Assembly (NCBI GenBank): GCA_949286245.1
Contig: CASECF010000074.1
Span: 1-35,705 of the forward strand
Length of the DNA: 35,705 nucleotides
Direction: 5' to 3'
Origin: an uncultured Alphaproteobacteria bacterium
Lineage (GTDB): Bacteria; Pseudomonadota; Alphaproteobacteria; CAAHEQ01; UBA3637
Shown here: in pieces, positions 1 to 8,052 of the stretch
Numbering within the stretch: the stretch's first letter is position 1
How the letters are laid out: every line of letters starts with the position of its first letter
The notes under the pieces: model-generated
The model's input: only the letters and a program-made list of their open reading frames with translations
What the model was told of the DNA's origin: nothing
Database searches by the model: none
Translations under genes and position numbers: made by a program

Positions 1-279
1 GAGCGGAAGATTGCTTAATTGAACATCAGCACCTTCATTGTTAATCATTTGGGTTGCAATATCTACGGCATATAAACTGAGTTCTGCAATTGTCTCATTG
101 GCTTTGTGTTTGTTCATGCCGTATCGATAGCCGGCGATTCCCCCTAAAGATAAAATTCCCATAATGACCAAGACACCGAGCATCTCTGTCATGGTTCTGC
201 CCGATTCGGCTGAACCGCTGTTTTGTTGATCTTTCACTTGAGCCTTGAGTTTTCCCTTCAAAAACAAGTCTTTTAACAT
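1..279 (-). CDS. Type IV pilin-like (prepilin) protein, 3' end beyond window
   Basis: This is a partial gene: 93 codons are visible from the ATG at 279-277 and the frame is still open at position 1. A GGGAGGCGAGAG ribosome-binding stretch lies just upstream. After a hydrophilic leader of about 27 residues comes a class III prepilin signature, GRTMTEMLGVLVIMGILSLG. It has Gly at -1, Glu at +5 and a long hydrophobic helix, the pattern cut and N-methylated by a prepilin peptidase. The residue after the cleavage site is Arg instead of the usual Phe or Met, as in the two related genes at 34161-34604 and 35319-34846. It may be a pilus, pseudopilus or secretion-system subunit; assembly genes are not in view. 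Its upstream promoter cassette points away from it (see 297-400). Confidence 0.8.
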   Translation of the reverse strand, partial: MLKDLFLKGKLKAQVKDQQNSGSAESGRTMTEMLGVLVIMGILSLGGIAGYRYGMNKHKANETIAELSLYAVDIATQMINNEGADVQLSNLPL

Positions 280-296
280 CTCTCGCCTCCCAAACT

Positions 297-400
297 GTTT
301 CAAAAAAAGGATCGTTTTTTTGAAACAATTTTAAGGAGTAAAAAAAGCTTGATTTTCCGTTATCCTTTGGTGTATAAAAAAAAGGATCCTTTTCTTGCGA
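297..400. promoter_or_regulatory. Candidate invertible promoter cassette of pilin gene 1, OFF orientation
   Basis: Two A-tract/GGATC/T-tract repeats bound this segment. The gene-proximal one (297-326) is itself a near-perfect palindrome beginning GTTTC and ending GAAAC. The distal one spans about 376-398. Between them, on the plus strand, lie TTGATT (349-354), an 18-bp spacer and TATAAA (373-378), a good sigma70-type promoter reading away from the pilin gene. No plus-strand gene lies ahead of it. The same cassette is found before the gene ending at 34846, and in inverted form before the gene at 34161-34604. Inversion between the repeats would turn the promoter toward the pilin. The phase-variation role is inference. 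Confidence 0.65.
349..378 (+). promoter_or_regulatory. Sigma70-type promoter inside pilin-1 cassette, pointing away from the pilin
   Basis: TTGATT at 349-354 and TATAAA at 373-378 are separated by 18 bp. The hexamers, the spacer length and the CTTTGGTG stretch just before the -10 are shared with the cassettes at 35396-35425 (same relation to its gene) and 34651-34680 (opposite relation to its gene). Confidence 0.6.
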
Positions 401-742
401 CAGTTTTCTGTTATATAATAACTTGATTTTATTTAATATTCTTTTTAAAAATACATTTGTATGCAATATCTCCTTTTTTTATCCTATACATATTGATTTA
501 TTAAAGAATTTTCTGCGTGTTTTCTTTATTCTTTTAGTGCATTTAATGATTTTTATATGAATATTTTTCTTCTTTTTTAGGTATACCAAATAGGTGCTAC
601 GAAAGAGATTCTCAAAAAATGATTGTTTTTAATTCATTTAATCATATTATAAAAAGTGAAAAGAAGGATGTTTCCAGTTAATATAGGGATATTTCTTTCT
701 GCCTACTGGTTGTTTTTTTTAAAATTTTGTATGCTGGATAAA
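401..742. other. AT-rich intergenic stretch without a recognised gene
   Basis: About 340 bp between the pilin-1 promoter cassette and the tRNA terminator. It is very AT-rich. I see no convincing reading frame, no ribosome-binding site plus start combination, and no clear hairpin. Confidence 0.5.
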
Positions 743-767
743 TAAAAAACCTCGTTTTAAAACGAGG
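743..767 (-). terminator. Rho-independent terminator of tRNA-Thr
   Basis: Read on the minus strand, a CCTCGTTTT/AAAACGAGG self-complementary hairpin (750-767) is followed by a run of six T (749-744). It lies directly downstream of the tRNA 3' end. Confidence 0.85.
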
Positions 768-772
768 CTTGA

Positions 773-848
<76 letters not shown>

Positions 849-857
849 AGTAGTTTT

Positions 858-886
858 CTTATATCCTTTTTTACTCAAAAAATCAA
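858..886 (-). promoter_or_regulatory. Promoter of tRNA-Thr
   Basis: On the minus strand, TTGATT (886-881), a 17-bp spacer and TATAAG (863-858) end 10 nt before the tRNA 5' end. Confidence 0.75.
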
Positions 887-906
887 GAAAAAAAATAATG
901 AATCTT

Positions 907-2823
907 TTATTTATCGTTCTGCAAAGAGCAATTGAGCTCCTCATCACAAACAAATGTCTCTTTTCCCCAAAGATCCCAGTTGACTTTGAGAATGTTGTCC
1001 TTAAAAGAAATAACCGTACCTGTGTCTTGTGGATTGGATTTTCTATGAAACTTTTTCTTTTTCAAATTAACAATCAACTTATCTTTCCAAAAGCGGTGTT
1101 TAACCGTCAGGATTTTCTCTTCAGCCGTATTTTTAGAGGATTGCTCTTTATTTTGAATATATCGTTTTTTTGTTTTATCCCAAACAAATCGCTCTTCTCC
1201 CCATCGATCCCATTTAATCTTTAAAAGATCACCCTTTTGATAAAGAACTTGACCTTGTTCTCGTGGTTCAAATAAACGATAAACCCATTTCTCCGTTGGA
1301 TGAATCACTAAAAAATCTTTCCACAACGAATGTTCGGTTTGATATAAATTTGCTTTTTTAGAAGAAAAAATATCTTTATCCGATTTCGTGAAAGATGTTT
1401 TTGGCCTCTGAGAAGATAAAATATCTTTCTCCTCATCCTTTGTAGTTTTCTGAGCGATGAACGTATTTGTTGCCGGATCATAAATAAAAAGCTCTTCCCC
1501 CCAATATAACCATTTCAGTCTTAATTCGTTATTTGACCAAGATAGAATACTTGCTGTTTCTCTTGGATGATTTTGTCGATATAGTCGGGAATGATCTTTT
1601 GAAATAACAAAATAATCGTCCCAAATTTTGTTCTTCGCCTTATATATTTCAACGTCTTTTAAATTAAAAGGGCCTTCATCCACCGCCTCTTTATGGGTAT
1701 CTTTTCGTAATCGGCAGTTGTGTTGTAAATCGCAGCTAAAAGCTTCTTCTCCCCATCGATCCCACTTAACCTGTAAAATATTGTCCTGAAACGAAATTAT
1801 CTTCCCTTGTTCCAGAGGAAGAGAAAATCGATAAAATGTTTTCTTTTCTGGATCCGTAATAATATAATCCCTCCAACCGGTATGTGATAGAAAAAAAGAA
1901 TTGGGTTTTTGGATTGTCGAAGGGCAAGCTTCTTCTTTCACACTTTCCAAAATATTCTGATCCACGTATCGAACGGATTTGTTTTTTTCAGAGACCAGTT
2001 TGAGTGCATCACATTTGGATAGATTATCTCTTTTCTGCGGATCATCCGAAAATAAACGCCATAACAGATTCTTGATGGATCGAGCGCTTTTGGATTGGTC
2101 TATATAAAAAAGAAACGGATTATCCCCTTTGCGAGAGTAGACCATTAACGGTTTGGGAAAGCAGGAAATAATTCCCCGATTAAAAATAACCTGCCTATAT
2201 AAATCATAGTCCTCAGCCCCTTTAAAGCGAAAGTCATATTGAAGGTGATGATCTTCCAAAAATGATTTTCGAATCATAATGGTCGGGTGTGCTAATATAT
2301 TTTCAAATAAGAGATCAAGGAGAATGCGATCAGAAGGGATCGGACAACTGACCGGAATGGGTTTCATCTCCGGTCTTTTGCGATTTTTGTAGTAATATCC
2401 GGTTGCTAAAATGCTTGTTTGCGGAAACGCCTTCATAAATCTGACTTGATGTTCAAGTCGATTGGGAATCATAACATCATCATCATCCATTCGAGCAATA
2501 TATTTACCCCGAGCCGCCTTTAATCCTCTGTTTAGGCTAAAAATCAATCCTTGATTGGGTTTGTTCGTTAAAATAACAATACGATGATCCCGTTCCGCAA
2601 ATTTTTTGAGAATTTCCGGTGTCTCATCCGTTGAACCGTCATCAATAATGATAAACTCAAAATCTTGATACGTTTGCTTTAAAACAGATAGAATCGCAGT
2701 CGGTAAAACGTCAGCCCGATTGTAGGTAGACATCACGACAGAGACAAGAGGGGGTCTACCCAACAAAAAACATATAACACCCAAAAGGAGGGCAAAAACA
2801 AAAAATAAAAATACCTTTCTCAT
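907..2823 (-). CDS. Membrane-anchored family 2 glycosyltransferase with four C-terminal WG repeats
   Basis: The 638-residue protein starts with one hydrophobic segment (residues 3-22), probably an N-terminal anchor. It is followed by a GT2 (GT-A fold) domain of about 220 residues: SVVMSTYNR near 28, IIIDDGSTDETP near 58, the metal-binding DDDD at 113-116 and the AEDYDLYRQ motif near 203. It therefore probably transfers a sugar from a nucleotide-sugar donor. Residues 314-375, 397-459, 498-559 and 576-636 are four copies of an approximately 60-residue unit with the pattern W-x-D, then YR, then KWDRWGEExF. I do not recognise the repeat family; a carbohydrate- or wall-binding role is only a guess. 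The start directly abuts the stop of the 62-residue gene upstream (TAAATG), so the two are probably translated together. Confidence 0.8.
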   Translation of the reverse strand: MRKVFLFFVFALLLGVICFLLGRPPLVSVVMSTYNRADVLPTAILSVLKQTYQDFEFIIIDDGSTDETPEILKKFAERDHRIVILTNKPNQGLIFSLNRGLKAARGKYIARMDDDDVMIPNRLEHQVRFMKAFPQTSILATGYYYKNRKRPEMKPIPVSCPIPSDRILLDLLFENILAHPTIMIRKSFLEDHHLQYDFRFKGAEDYDLYRQVIFNRGIISCFPKPLMVYSRKGDNPFLFYIDQSKSARSIKNLLWRLFSDDPQKRDNLSKCDALKLVSEKNKSVRYVDQNILESVKEEACPSTIQKPNSFFLSHTGWRDYIITDPEKKTFYRFSLPLEQGKIISFQDNILQVKWDRWGEEAFSCDLQHNCRLRKDTHKEAVDEGPFNLKDVEIYKAKNKIWDDYFVISKDHSRLYRQNHPRETASILSWSNNELRLKWLYWGEELFIYDPATNTFIAQKTTKDEEKDILSSQRPKTSFTKSDKDIFSSKKANLYQTEHSLWKDFLVIHPTEKWVYRLFEPREQGQVLYQKGDLLKIKWDRWGEERFVWDKTKKRYIQNKEQSSKNTAEEKILTVKHRFWKDKLIVNLKKKKFHRKSNPQDTGTVISFKDNILKVNWDLWGKETFVCDEELNCSLQNDK

Positions 2824-3012
2824 TTAACGAGAATTAGATTGGAAATTCTTTCGATCAATTCGTTTAAATTTTTTAGATCCTAACTCACCTTCCGCAAGAG
2901 AAATCCCTTTGGCGTGAAGGTTCATCTGCATCCGAAATTGTTCTCCACTCTCGTAATCAACAGTATTTTTGTTGTTTAAAAAATCTAAAGCTGTTAATTT
3001 TTTTTCAGTCAT
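2824..3012 (-). CDS. Hypothetical 62-residue protein preceding the glycosyltransferase
   Basis: A small hydrophilic, basic protein with no membrane segment or recognisable domain. The AAAAGGACACAAAATG context supplies a ribosome-binding site. Its stop codon abuts the glycosyltransferase start and a strong promoter lies about 40 bp upstream, so it is the first gene of a two-gene unit. The sequence MTEKKLTALDFLNNKNTVDY is reminiscent of short leader or adaptor proteins, but I assign no function. Confidence 0.6.
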   Translation of the reverse strand: MTEKKLTALDFLNNKNTVDYESGEQFRMQMNLHAKGISLAEGELGSKKFKRIDRKNFQSNSR

Positions 3013-3053
3013 TTTGTGTCCTTTTTATTTGTCAACAATTTTTTCATATCTCA

Positions 3054-3082
3054 AGTATACAATATCTAAAAATAGAAGTCAA
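3054..3082 (-). promoter_or_regulatory. Sigma70 promoter for the 62-aa/glycosyltransferase unit
   Basis: On the minus strand, TTGACT (3082-3077), exactly 17 bp and TATACT (3059-3054), about 42 bp before the ATG at 3012. It lies in the gap after the PAS gene and separates the two transcription units. Confidence 0.8.
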
Positions 3083-3099
3083 GAGACATTTTTATCTTT

Positions 3100-4209
3100 T
3101 CACATCTTCTCGGACGAAATATTTTGTATTTCATCAACAATTAAAATACCGCCGGCCGCATATGGAATCATGAGATGTCGAATAATTTGACCATTGGGAA
3201 AGTACAGAAATTCTTCCGTTGTTTTTGTTAATTGAGCAAATAGATTTTTTTGAATTTTCTTATATTGGGAAAAATCTTTCACTTGCGGTAAAAATCCGTT
3301 TTCTTGTATCTGATCCAAAAAATCTTCATATCCTGAATCTTTTTTTAGAAAAGAAGTATCCAATTTCCATAGCGAATTAAAAGATTTATTAGAAAAAATA
3401 AGTTTTGTTTTGGCATCAAAAAGAGCAATCGGGGTTGATAGTTCTTTAAATGTTTTTAATTGAGCTCGATTTGTATCCGCCAAAAGTGCTTTTAACCCTT
3501 CTTCCGTCGTTTTATCCTGCCCATACTTTAACAGATATTTATTTTGTTCATCCATCAGAGAAAGCCGTGTTTCAAGCCAGTGCATATCTCCGTTTTCATC
3601 CGCTTCTTTTTGATAAGATTTGTTGGAAAAACAAATTTCTTCATTTGAATCCAAGACAACAATCGGGAAGGGAAGTGTATTTAAAGTTTGTGTTAAAATA
3701 TCTCTTTGTGCTAAAACCGTATCGTATTTTTGACGCTCTTTTAAATTAAATTCTGTTATGGCCGAAATATCTTTGAACCATAAAATAAACGCTTTTTGCC
3801 GAGAATCATAAGAAGGAAGAAGACGCCCCGACACATTGAAATGTGTTAGCCCCAATAAAGAGGAAACATTTATTTCAAATGTTTTATTCTCCTCCTTTAA
3901 AAGACGAAAAGAATCAGAAAGCAATACGCTATCCTCAGGCTTAAAACAAGCTAATAATTGATCAAAAGAGATATTTTGATCAACAATATTCAAAAAAAGA
4001 CATAGGCGTCTCGATGAAAGAGATAAAATCTCTTTCCCGTCCGTTATTTCGTAAAAAAAACCGTCAAATGCCGATTCTAAAATATCTTCATATTGATGAG
4101 TGGTCTGAACAGTCGATTCCATTTCTTTTTTATAGGAACGAATCAAAATATAAAATAAAGCCCCACCGCATAAAAAACAAAAATAAAAAAGAATCAGCAA
4201 AAAATTCAT
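3100..4209 (-). CDS. Membrane-anchored PAS-domain protein resembling the sensor half of a DivL-like kinase
   Basis: The 369-residue protein has an N-terminal transmembrane segment (about residues 3-24). Three PAS-like modules follow, around 40-150, 170-235 and 255-360. The last one, with LFDAKTKLIFSNKSFNSLWK, a following FLPQVKDF stretch and a final FPNGQIIRHLMIPYAAGG, matches my memory of the last PAS domain of alphaproteobacterial DivL-like histidine kinases. The frame stops about ten residues later, where the dimerisation/phospho-acceptor helix and ATPase domain would normally follow. No H-box or N/G-box is present and no kinase reading frame follows. It is either a natural stand-alone sensor/scaffold or a truncated kinase. 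It sits 2 nt after comM in one operon. Confidence 0.6.
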   Translation of the reverse strand: MNFLLILFYFCFLCGGALFYILIRSYKKEMESTVQTTHQYEDILESAFDGFFYEITDGKEILSLSSRRLCLFLNIVDQNISFDQLLACFKPEDSVLLSDSFRLLKEENKTFEINVSSLLGLTHFNVSGRLLPSYDSRQKAFILWFKDISAITEFNLKERQKYDTVLAQRDILTQTLNTLPFPIVVLDSNEEICFSNKSYQKEADENGDMHWLETRLSLMDEQNKYLLKYGQDKTTEEGLKALLADTNRAQLKTFKELSTPIALFDAKTKLIFSNKSFNSLWKLDTSFLKKDSGYEDFLDQIQENGFLPQVKDFSQYKKIQKNLFAQLTKTTEEFLYFPNGQIIRHLMIPYAAGGILIVDEIQNISSEKM

Positions 4210-4211
4210 GT

Positions 4212-5720
4212 CTAATTTCTCCGTAACGGATTACGGAATGAAAGTGCCTCGGAAATATGATAATCCGAAACCTCGTCAGAGAAAGATAAATCTGCAATCG
4301 TACGGGCAACACGTATAATGCGATGATATCCTCTGGCAGAAAGCATATATTTTTCTGCTGCTTTTTGAAGAAGGGAAATCGCTTTATTTGTCAAATGAGC
4401 GGTCTCTTCCAAAATAACGCCGTCCGCATCCGCATTGCGATCAATCCTTTTCCCTTGATATCGGTGACGTGAAAACTCGCGCGCTTCCAACACTCGTTTT
4501 AAGACCTCTTGAGATGTCTCGGCTTCTTTCTTTTGCGAAAGCTCCCAAGGAGCGACCGCCGGTACCTCTATTTGTAAATCAATGCGATCCAACAGGGGAC
4601 CCGATATTTTGGCTTGATATTCTTCCGCACAACGAGGAGCTCTCGAACATTCATGTCCTGATGTTCCCAAATAACCGCATCGACAAGGATTCATGGCGGC
4701 CACTAGTTGAAATCGTGCCGGATATGTCACATGAGAGTTGGCTCTTGAAACGGATATCACGCCTGTCTCTAAAGGCTGACGAAGTGCTTCTAATGAACTA
4801 CGATTAAATTCCGGAAGCTCATCTAAAAACAGGATCCCTCGATGGGACAAAGAAATTTCTCCCGGTTTAGCTTTTAATCCCCCTCCCACTAAGGCAGGCG
4901 TTGATGCCGAATGATGTGGTGCACGAAAAGGCCGTTGACTCACTAAATGACCGTCTTTTAACAAACCGGCAATAGAATGAATTTGACTCACCTCCAAAAT
5001 CTCTTCACTTGTCATCGCTGGCAAAATGGAGGGAAGACGGGATGCTAACATGGATTTGCCGGAGCCCGGGGGGCCCATCATCAACAGATTATGTCCGCCG
5101 GCTGCTGCAATTTCTAAAGCTCTTTTGGCCGATTCTTGACCTTTAATGTCTTTTAAATCCAGATATGACGTTTCTTGAAGCGGTGAACATGGAGTCGGAA
5201 GCGGTAAAATTTGACGTCCTTTAAAATGATTCATTAAATTTAAAAGAGATCCGGCTGCCAAAATATTCTGATTTCCCGACCATAATGCCTCGCTTCCTTG
5301 ATCTTTGGGGCAAATAAATCCTAATTGAAAACGATGAGCGGCAACACTCCCCGGTAAAATGCCGGATACGGGACGAATAGATCCGTCCAAACCTAACTCC
5401 CCCATAACTAAATAAGGAAAAATAGAATCAATCGGTATGATATCCATCGCCGCCATCAAAGATAAAGCAATCGCTAAATCATAATGCGTTCCCTCTTTGA
5501 CAACATCTGCCGGAGCTAAATTGACTGTGATGTGTTTGGATGGTAAGGATAATCCCATAGAGTGAAAAGCGGCTCGAACCCGCTCTCGACTTTCGGCAAT
5601 TGCCTTATCGGCAAGTCCGACAATTGTAAATGCCGGCAAGCCATTGGTTAATTGTACTTCCGTACTAATCTTAAGCGCATGGATGCCGGCAAATGCAACG
5701 GTATGTGTGGTCGAAATCAT
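4212..5720 (-). CDS. comM: YifB/ComM family Mg-chelatase-like AAA+ ATPase
   Basis: The 502-residue length is normal for the family. The N-terminal Lon-protease-like fold begins MISTTHTVAFAGI and contains the conserved ITVNLAPADVVKEG stretch near 64. The AAA+ module has Walker A GPPGSGKS at 216-223, the FRAPHHSAS signature near 265 and Walker B GILFLDEL at 295-302. CRCG (346-349) and further Cys at 358 and 364 form the family's cysteine cluster. In naturally transformable bacteria ComM is a hexameric helicase that extends branch migration during DNA uptake. The family is also widespread in non-transformable species, so competence cannot be inferred. The start directly follows the lipoprotein stop codon and the stop is 2 nt before the PAS gene. 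Confidence 0.92.
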   Translation of the reverse strand: MISTTHTVAFAGIHALKISTEVQLTNGLPAFTIVGLADKAIAESRERVRAAFHSMGLSLPSKHITVNLAPADVVKEGTHYDLAIALSLMAAMDIIPIDSIFPYLVMGELGLDGSIRPVSGILPGSVAAHRFQLGFICPKDQGSEALWSGNQNILAAGSLLNLMNHFKGRQILPLPTPCSPLQETSYLDLKDIKGQESAKRALEIAAAGGHNLLMMGPPGSGKSMLASRLPSILPAMTSEEILEVSQIHSIAGLLKDGHLVSQRPFRAPHHSASTPALVGGGLKAKPGEISLSHRGILFLDELPEFNRSSLEALRQPLETGVISVSRANSHVTYPARFQLVAAMNPCRCGYLGTSGHECSRAPRCAEEYQAKISGPLLDRIDLQIEVPAVAPWELSQKKEAETSQEVLKRVLEAREFSRHRYQGKRIDRNADADGVILEETAHLTNKAISLLQKAAEKYMLSARGYHRIIRVARTIADLSFSDEVSDYHISEALSFRNPLRRN

Positions 5721-6392
5721 TTACCACCGCGGAATATTATTGTTTTCACGCCATCTTTCGGCAGGATAGTCTTGCTCGGATTGAACATCTTTGGATCCGG
5801 CAAATTGCGGTGTGTTAAATAATTGAACATATCCTTGTTGCTCGTAGGTGGCAATGCAAGATTGATCCGTTCCGACACATTTGACTAAATCACGATTGAG
5901 AGGATGTTGTAAAACAACTAAAGAAACCTCTTCCGTCACTGTCGGAAGAACAACCGGAGCCGGTTGAAAATTTGGAACAATCGGATTTTGAACAGAGTCA
6001 GCCAACGCTATCCCTTGAACCGGAACATAAGTGGAATAGGTAAGATCAGATGTCGCAACCGGCGTTTGAACATATACCTCTTGTGTATAGGTTGGAAGCG
6101 GTTGAACAACCGAGGAAGACGCTAACGAGGCTTCCGGTGACGGCGTAACATAATAAGAGGATGTTTCCGGAGCGACTGCTTCCGGTTGAACATCTTGAAT
6201 CGCCGGCTCTTCATCAATCTTCACAAGTGTATTTTCCGGAGTTGCAACCGGTGCCATTCTGGGTGTACCCTTGGTGCGAGTTTCCGTCGGTCTGATCTCT
6301 TCTCGGACAATGGTGTATTCCGTTTGCTTGGATGCACAACCAAGTAAAAGCGTAAAAGCAAAAAGGGAAGCAATGATTTTTTTCATTTTCAA
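5721..6392 (-). CDS. Putative lipoprotein, Pro/Thr/Val-rich
   Basis: The 223-residue protein begins MKMKKIIASLFAFTLLLGC, a lipoprotein signal peptide with lipobox LLGC and Cys19 as the lipidation site. The mature part is low-complexity and rich in Pro, Val, Thr and Glu up to about residue 155, suggesting a flexible stalk. A more ordered C-terminal 60 residues carries two Cys (CVGTDQSC) that could form a disulfide. I do not recognise a domain. It is the first gene of the lipoprotein-comM-PAS operon, and its stop codon abuts the comM start. Confidence 0.75.
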   Translation of the reverse strand: MKMKKIIASLFAFTLLLGCASKQTEYTIVREEIRPTETRTKGTPRMAPVATPENTLVKIDEEPAIQDVQPEAVAPETSSYYVTPSPEASLASSSVVQPLPTYTQEVYVQTPVATSDLTYSTYVPVQGIALADSVQNPIVPNFQPAPVVLPTVTEEVSLVVLQHPLNRDLVKCVGTDQSCIATYEQQGYVQLFNTPQFAGSKDVQSEQDYPAERWRENNNIPRW

Positions 6393-6420
6393 AATCCTCT
6401 GTTAAATTGAAACTGTCGTC

Positions 6421-6449
6421 AGTATAACAAAAAGTTAAAAAAAAGAAAA
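6421..6449 (-). promoter_or_regulatory. Possible promoter of the lipoprotein-comM-PAS operon
   Basis: On the minus strand, a consensus-like TATACT (6426-6421) is preceded by 17 bp and a weak TTTTCT (6449-6444). It lies about 30 bp before the lipoprotein start. The -10 is good and the -35 poor. Confidence 0.45.
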
Positions 6450-6477
6450 CACTTTTTTACTAAATTTTAACATTTTT

Positions 6478-7653
6478 TTAACGATTGTGTATTTCTGCTA
6501 TTGTTGATGCTAAGTTTTTCAATTCATTGATGGCTTCTGCCGTCGGTGTTCCCTTGCATAAAACAGGATCTAAAATCGGGGTGTTTTTGTGATTTGTTAA
6601 AAGAGCCGTTATTTGATTCGCAATCAAGGTTCCCCAACTGTAAGATCCGATTAACCCGATATAATGAACGGTTGGTTTCAAGACATTGAGGAGAAAAACA
6701 GGCTCTATAACGGCCGGATGAGGACCTGTTAAAACGGTTGGTGATGCCACGATAATACCTTGGCAATCTACCAAATCTTTTGCCAATTCCGTTGTTTTTA
6801 AATGAACGGCGTCATAATGTTTAACCGTTATACCTTTGTTTTCCAATTCCTCCTTTAAAAGAGAAACCATCTTGTCTGTTGATCCGTACATGGAGACGGA
6901 GACAATGACTGTTTTGTTTTCTTTCGGCCCTTCTGCCCATTGTCTGTAGAGGTTAATGACAAACGAGGGGTCTTTGTAGGCGGGACCGTGGCTGGGCGCG
7001 ATTATTTGGGGGTGGAGCGATTCGATTTTATCTAAATATTTGATCCATATTTTTGCAAAAGGCATCATAATTTCGGCATAATATGCTTTTGCAAGAGAGG
7101 CGATGTCATATTTCCCGTCCCAAAAAACATCATAGTTTGTCGCATGCGCTCCGAAAAAGTCGGTCGAAAATAAAATTTGATCCTCTTTTAAAAACGAAAA
7201 CATTGTATCCGGCCAGTGAACCCACGGAGCCATCATAAATCGGATGGTTTTGTCCCCTAACGAAAGCTCTTCTCCGTCTGCCACAACCTGATATTTGTTT
7301 TCTTGAAGGGGAAGGAAACCCATGGTTATTTCTTTGCATTTGGCATTGGTGACGATTTTTGCCTCCGGAAACAGTTTGAGAAGTTCCGGAAGTGTTCCCG
7401 TATGGTCTTGTTCGCCGTGATTAGCGATAATATAATCGATTCGATCAATATGAAGATCTTTTAGTTTTTGAATGAGCTCTTGATGACAAGGCGGATAAAC
7501 CGTGTCTATCAAGGCTGTTTTTTCGCTTCCTTTGATTAAATAGGCATTATAGCTGGTTCCTTCCGATAAGGGCATCAGCTGATCGAATAAAGCACGATGT
7601 TGATCTTTTGATCCGACACAAAAAACAGAGGGGGCGAGTTGTTGGATGCTCAT
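6478..7653 (-). CDS. Flavodiiron protein (oxygen/nitric oxide reductase)
   Basis: The 391-residue, two-domain protein has the standard length. The N-terminal metallo-beta-lactamase-like domain carries the diiron ligands H79, E81, D83 and H84 (NHGEQDHTG), H146 (WVHWPD), D165 (STDFFG) and H222 (APSHGP), all present. The C-terminal flavodoxin domain starts near 248, with the FMN loop SMYGSTDKM and SPTVLTG near 304. Such enzymes reduce O2 to water or NO to N2O in the cytoplasm, fed by rubredoxin or a similar donor. No fused rubredoxin or reductase is present and none is adjacent. I chose the ATG at 7653 over one five codons upstream because AAAGGA lies 6 nt before it. The gene is transcribed alone. 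Confidence 0.9.
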   Translation of the reverse strand: MSIQQLAPSVFCVGSKDQHRALFDQLMPLSEGTSYNAYLIKGSEKTALIDTVYPPCHQELIQKLKDLHIDRIDYIIANHGEQDHTGTLPELLKLFPEAKIVTNAKCKEITMGFLPLQENKYQVVADGEELSLGDKTIRFMMAPWVHWPDTMFSFLKEDQILFSTDFFGAHATNYDVFWDGKYDIASLAKAYYAEIMMPFAKIWIKYLDKIESLHPQIIAPSHGPAYKDPSFVINLYRQWAEGPKENKTVIVSVSMYGSTDKMVSLLKEELENKGITVKHYDAVHLKTTELAKDLVDCQGIIVASPTVLTGPHPAVIEPVFLLNVLKPTVHYIGLIGSYSWGTLIANQITALLTNHKNTPILDPVLCKGTPTAEAINELKNLASTIAEIHNR

Positions 7654-7692
7654 GTAATTTCCTTTCATTAAATAAAAAAAACAATTTTCCTA

Positions 7693-7721
7693 AAAATATA
7701 AATTTTCTTGTTTATTGTCAA
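7693..7721 (-). promoter_or_regulatory. Promoter of the flavodiiron protein gene
   Basis: On the minus strand, a perfect TTGACA (7721-7716), a 17-bp spacer and TATTTT (7698-7693), 40 bp before the chosen start. Confidence 0.75.
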
Positions 7722-7808
7722 TAAAGAGATTGTGTCCTTTATAAATAATGATTAACGAATGTCCGTTTTAAAAATGTTCTTAAAATTTTAAGCTCAATTA
7801 TGAATAGT

Positions 7809-8009
7809 GTATGATTTTTCATTAAAATCAAAAATGAATGTATATGAGCGATCAATAAAATTATGCCGGTGTGATCCTGCCTTATGAGAAGAAACCCACT
7901 ACTCCTAAGCCAAATGAATGCACAATTTCCGAAAATTATACGTGGAGCAGGCTTAATAACACAGTAGAGCATATAAATTGTGATGAGCCCTCATACACAA
8001 ATCATAATG
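7809..8009 (+). repeat. 200-bp dispersed repeat, copy 1
   Basis: This stretch is matched, in reverse orientation, by 35504-35705. The two align without obvious gaps and most positions are identical; identical blocks include AATGCACAATTTCCGAAAAT and CATACACAAATC. Both copies contain a 27-codon frame with ATG and TAG at equivalent positions (here 7884-7967), encoding a peptide with the shared core MNAQFPKIIR. A longer frame over this copy (7871-8101) is broken by a stop in copy 2, so it is probably not coding. No transposase is nearby. It may be a non-autonomous element, the remnant of a larger element, or a structured RNA repeat. Confidence 0.75.
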
Positions 8010-8052
8010 GCACCAAATTTTATAAGAGAGAAGCTCTTTTGAAGAGAGGACA

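Noticed and set aside
297-326. GTTTC...GAAAC palindromes before the pilin genes as simple transcription terminators or attenuators.
   Set aside because: They do form hairpins, but the inner segment between them is reversed in one of three paralogous loci with a hybrid junction in the core. Recombination sites explain this better; a secondary attenuator role remains possible.
898-1224. 108-codon plus-strand frame opposite the glycosyltransferase C-terminus.
   Set aside because: It is antisense to the repeat-containing part of a clear gene, with no ribosome-binding site. It reflects the AT-rich composition.
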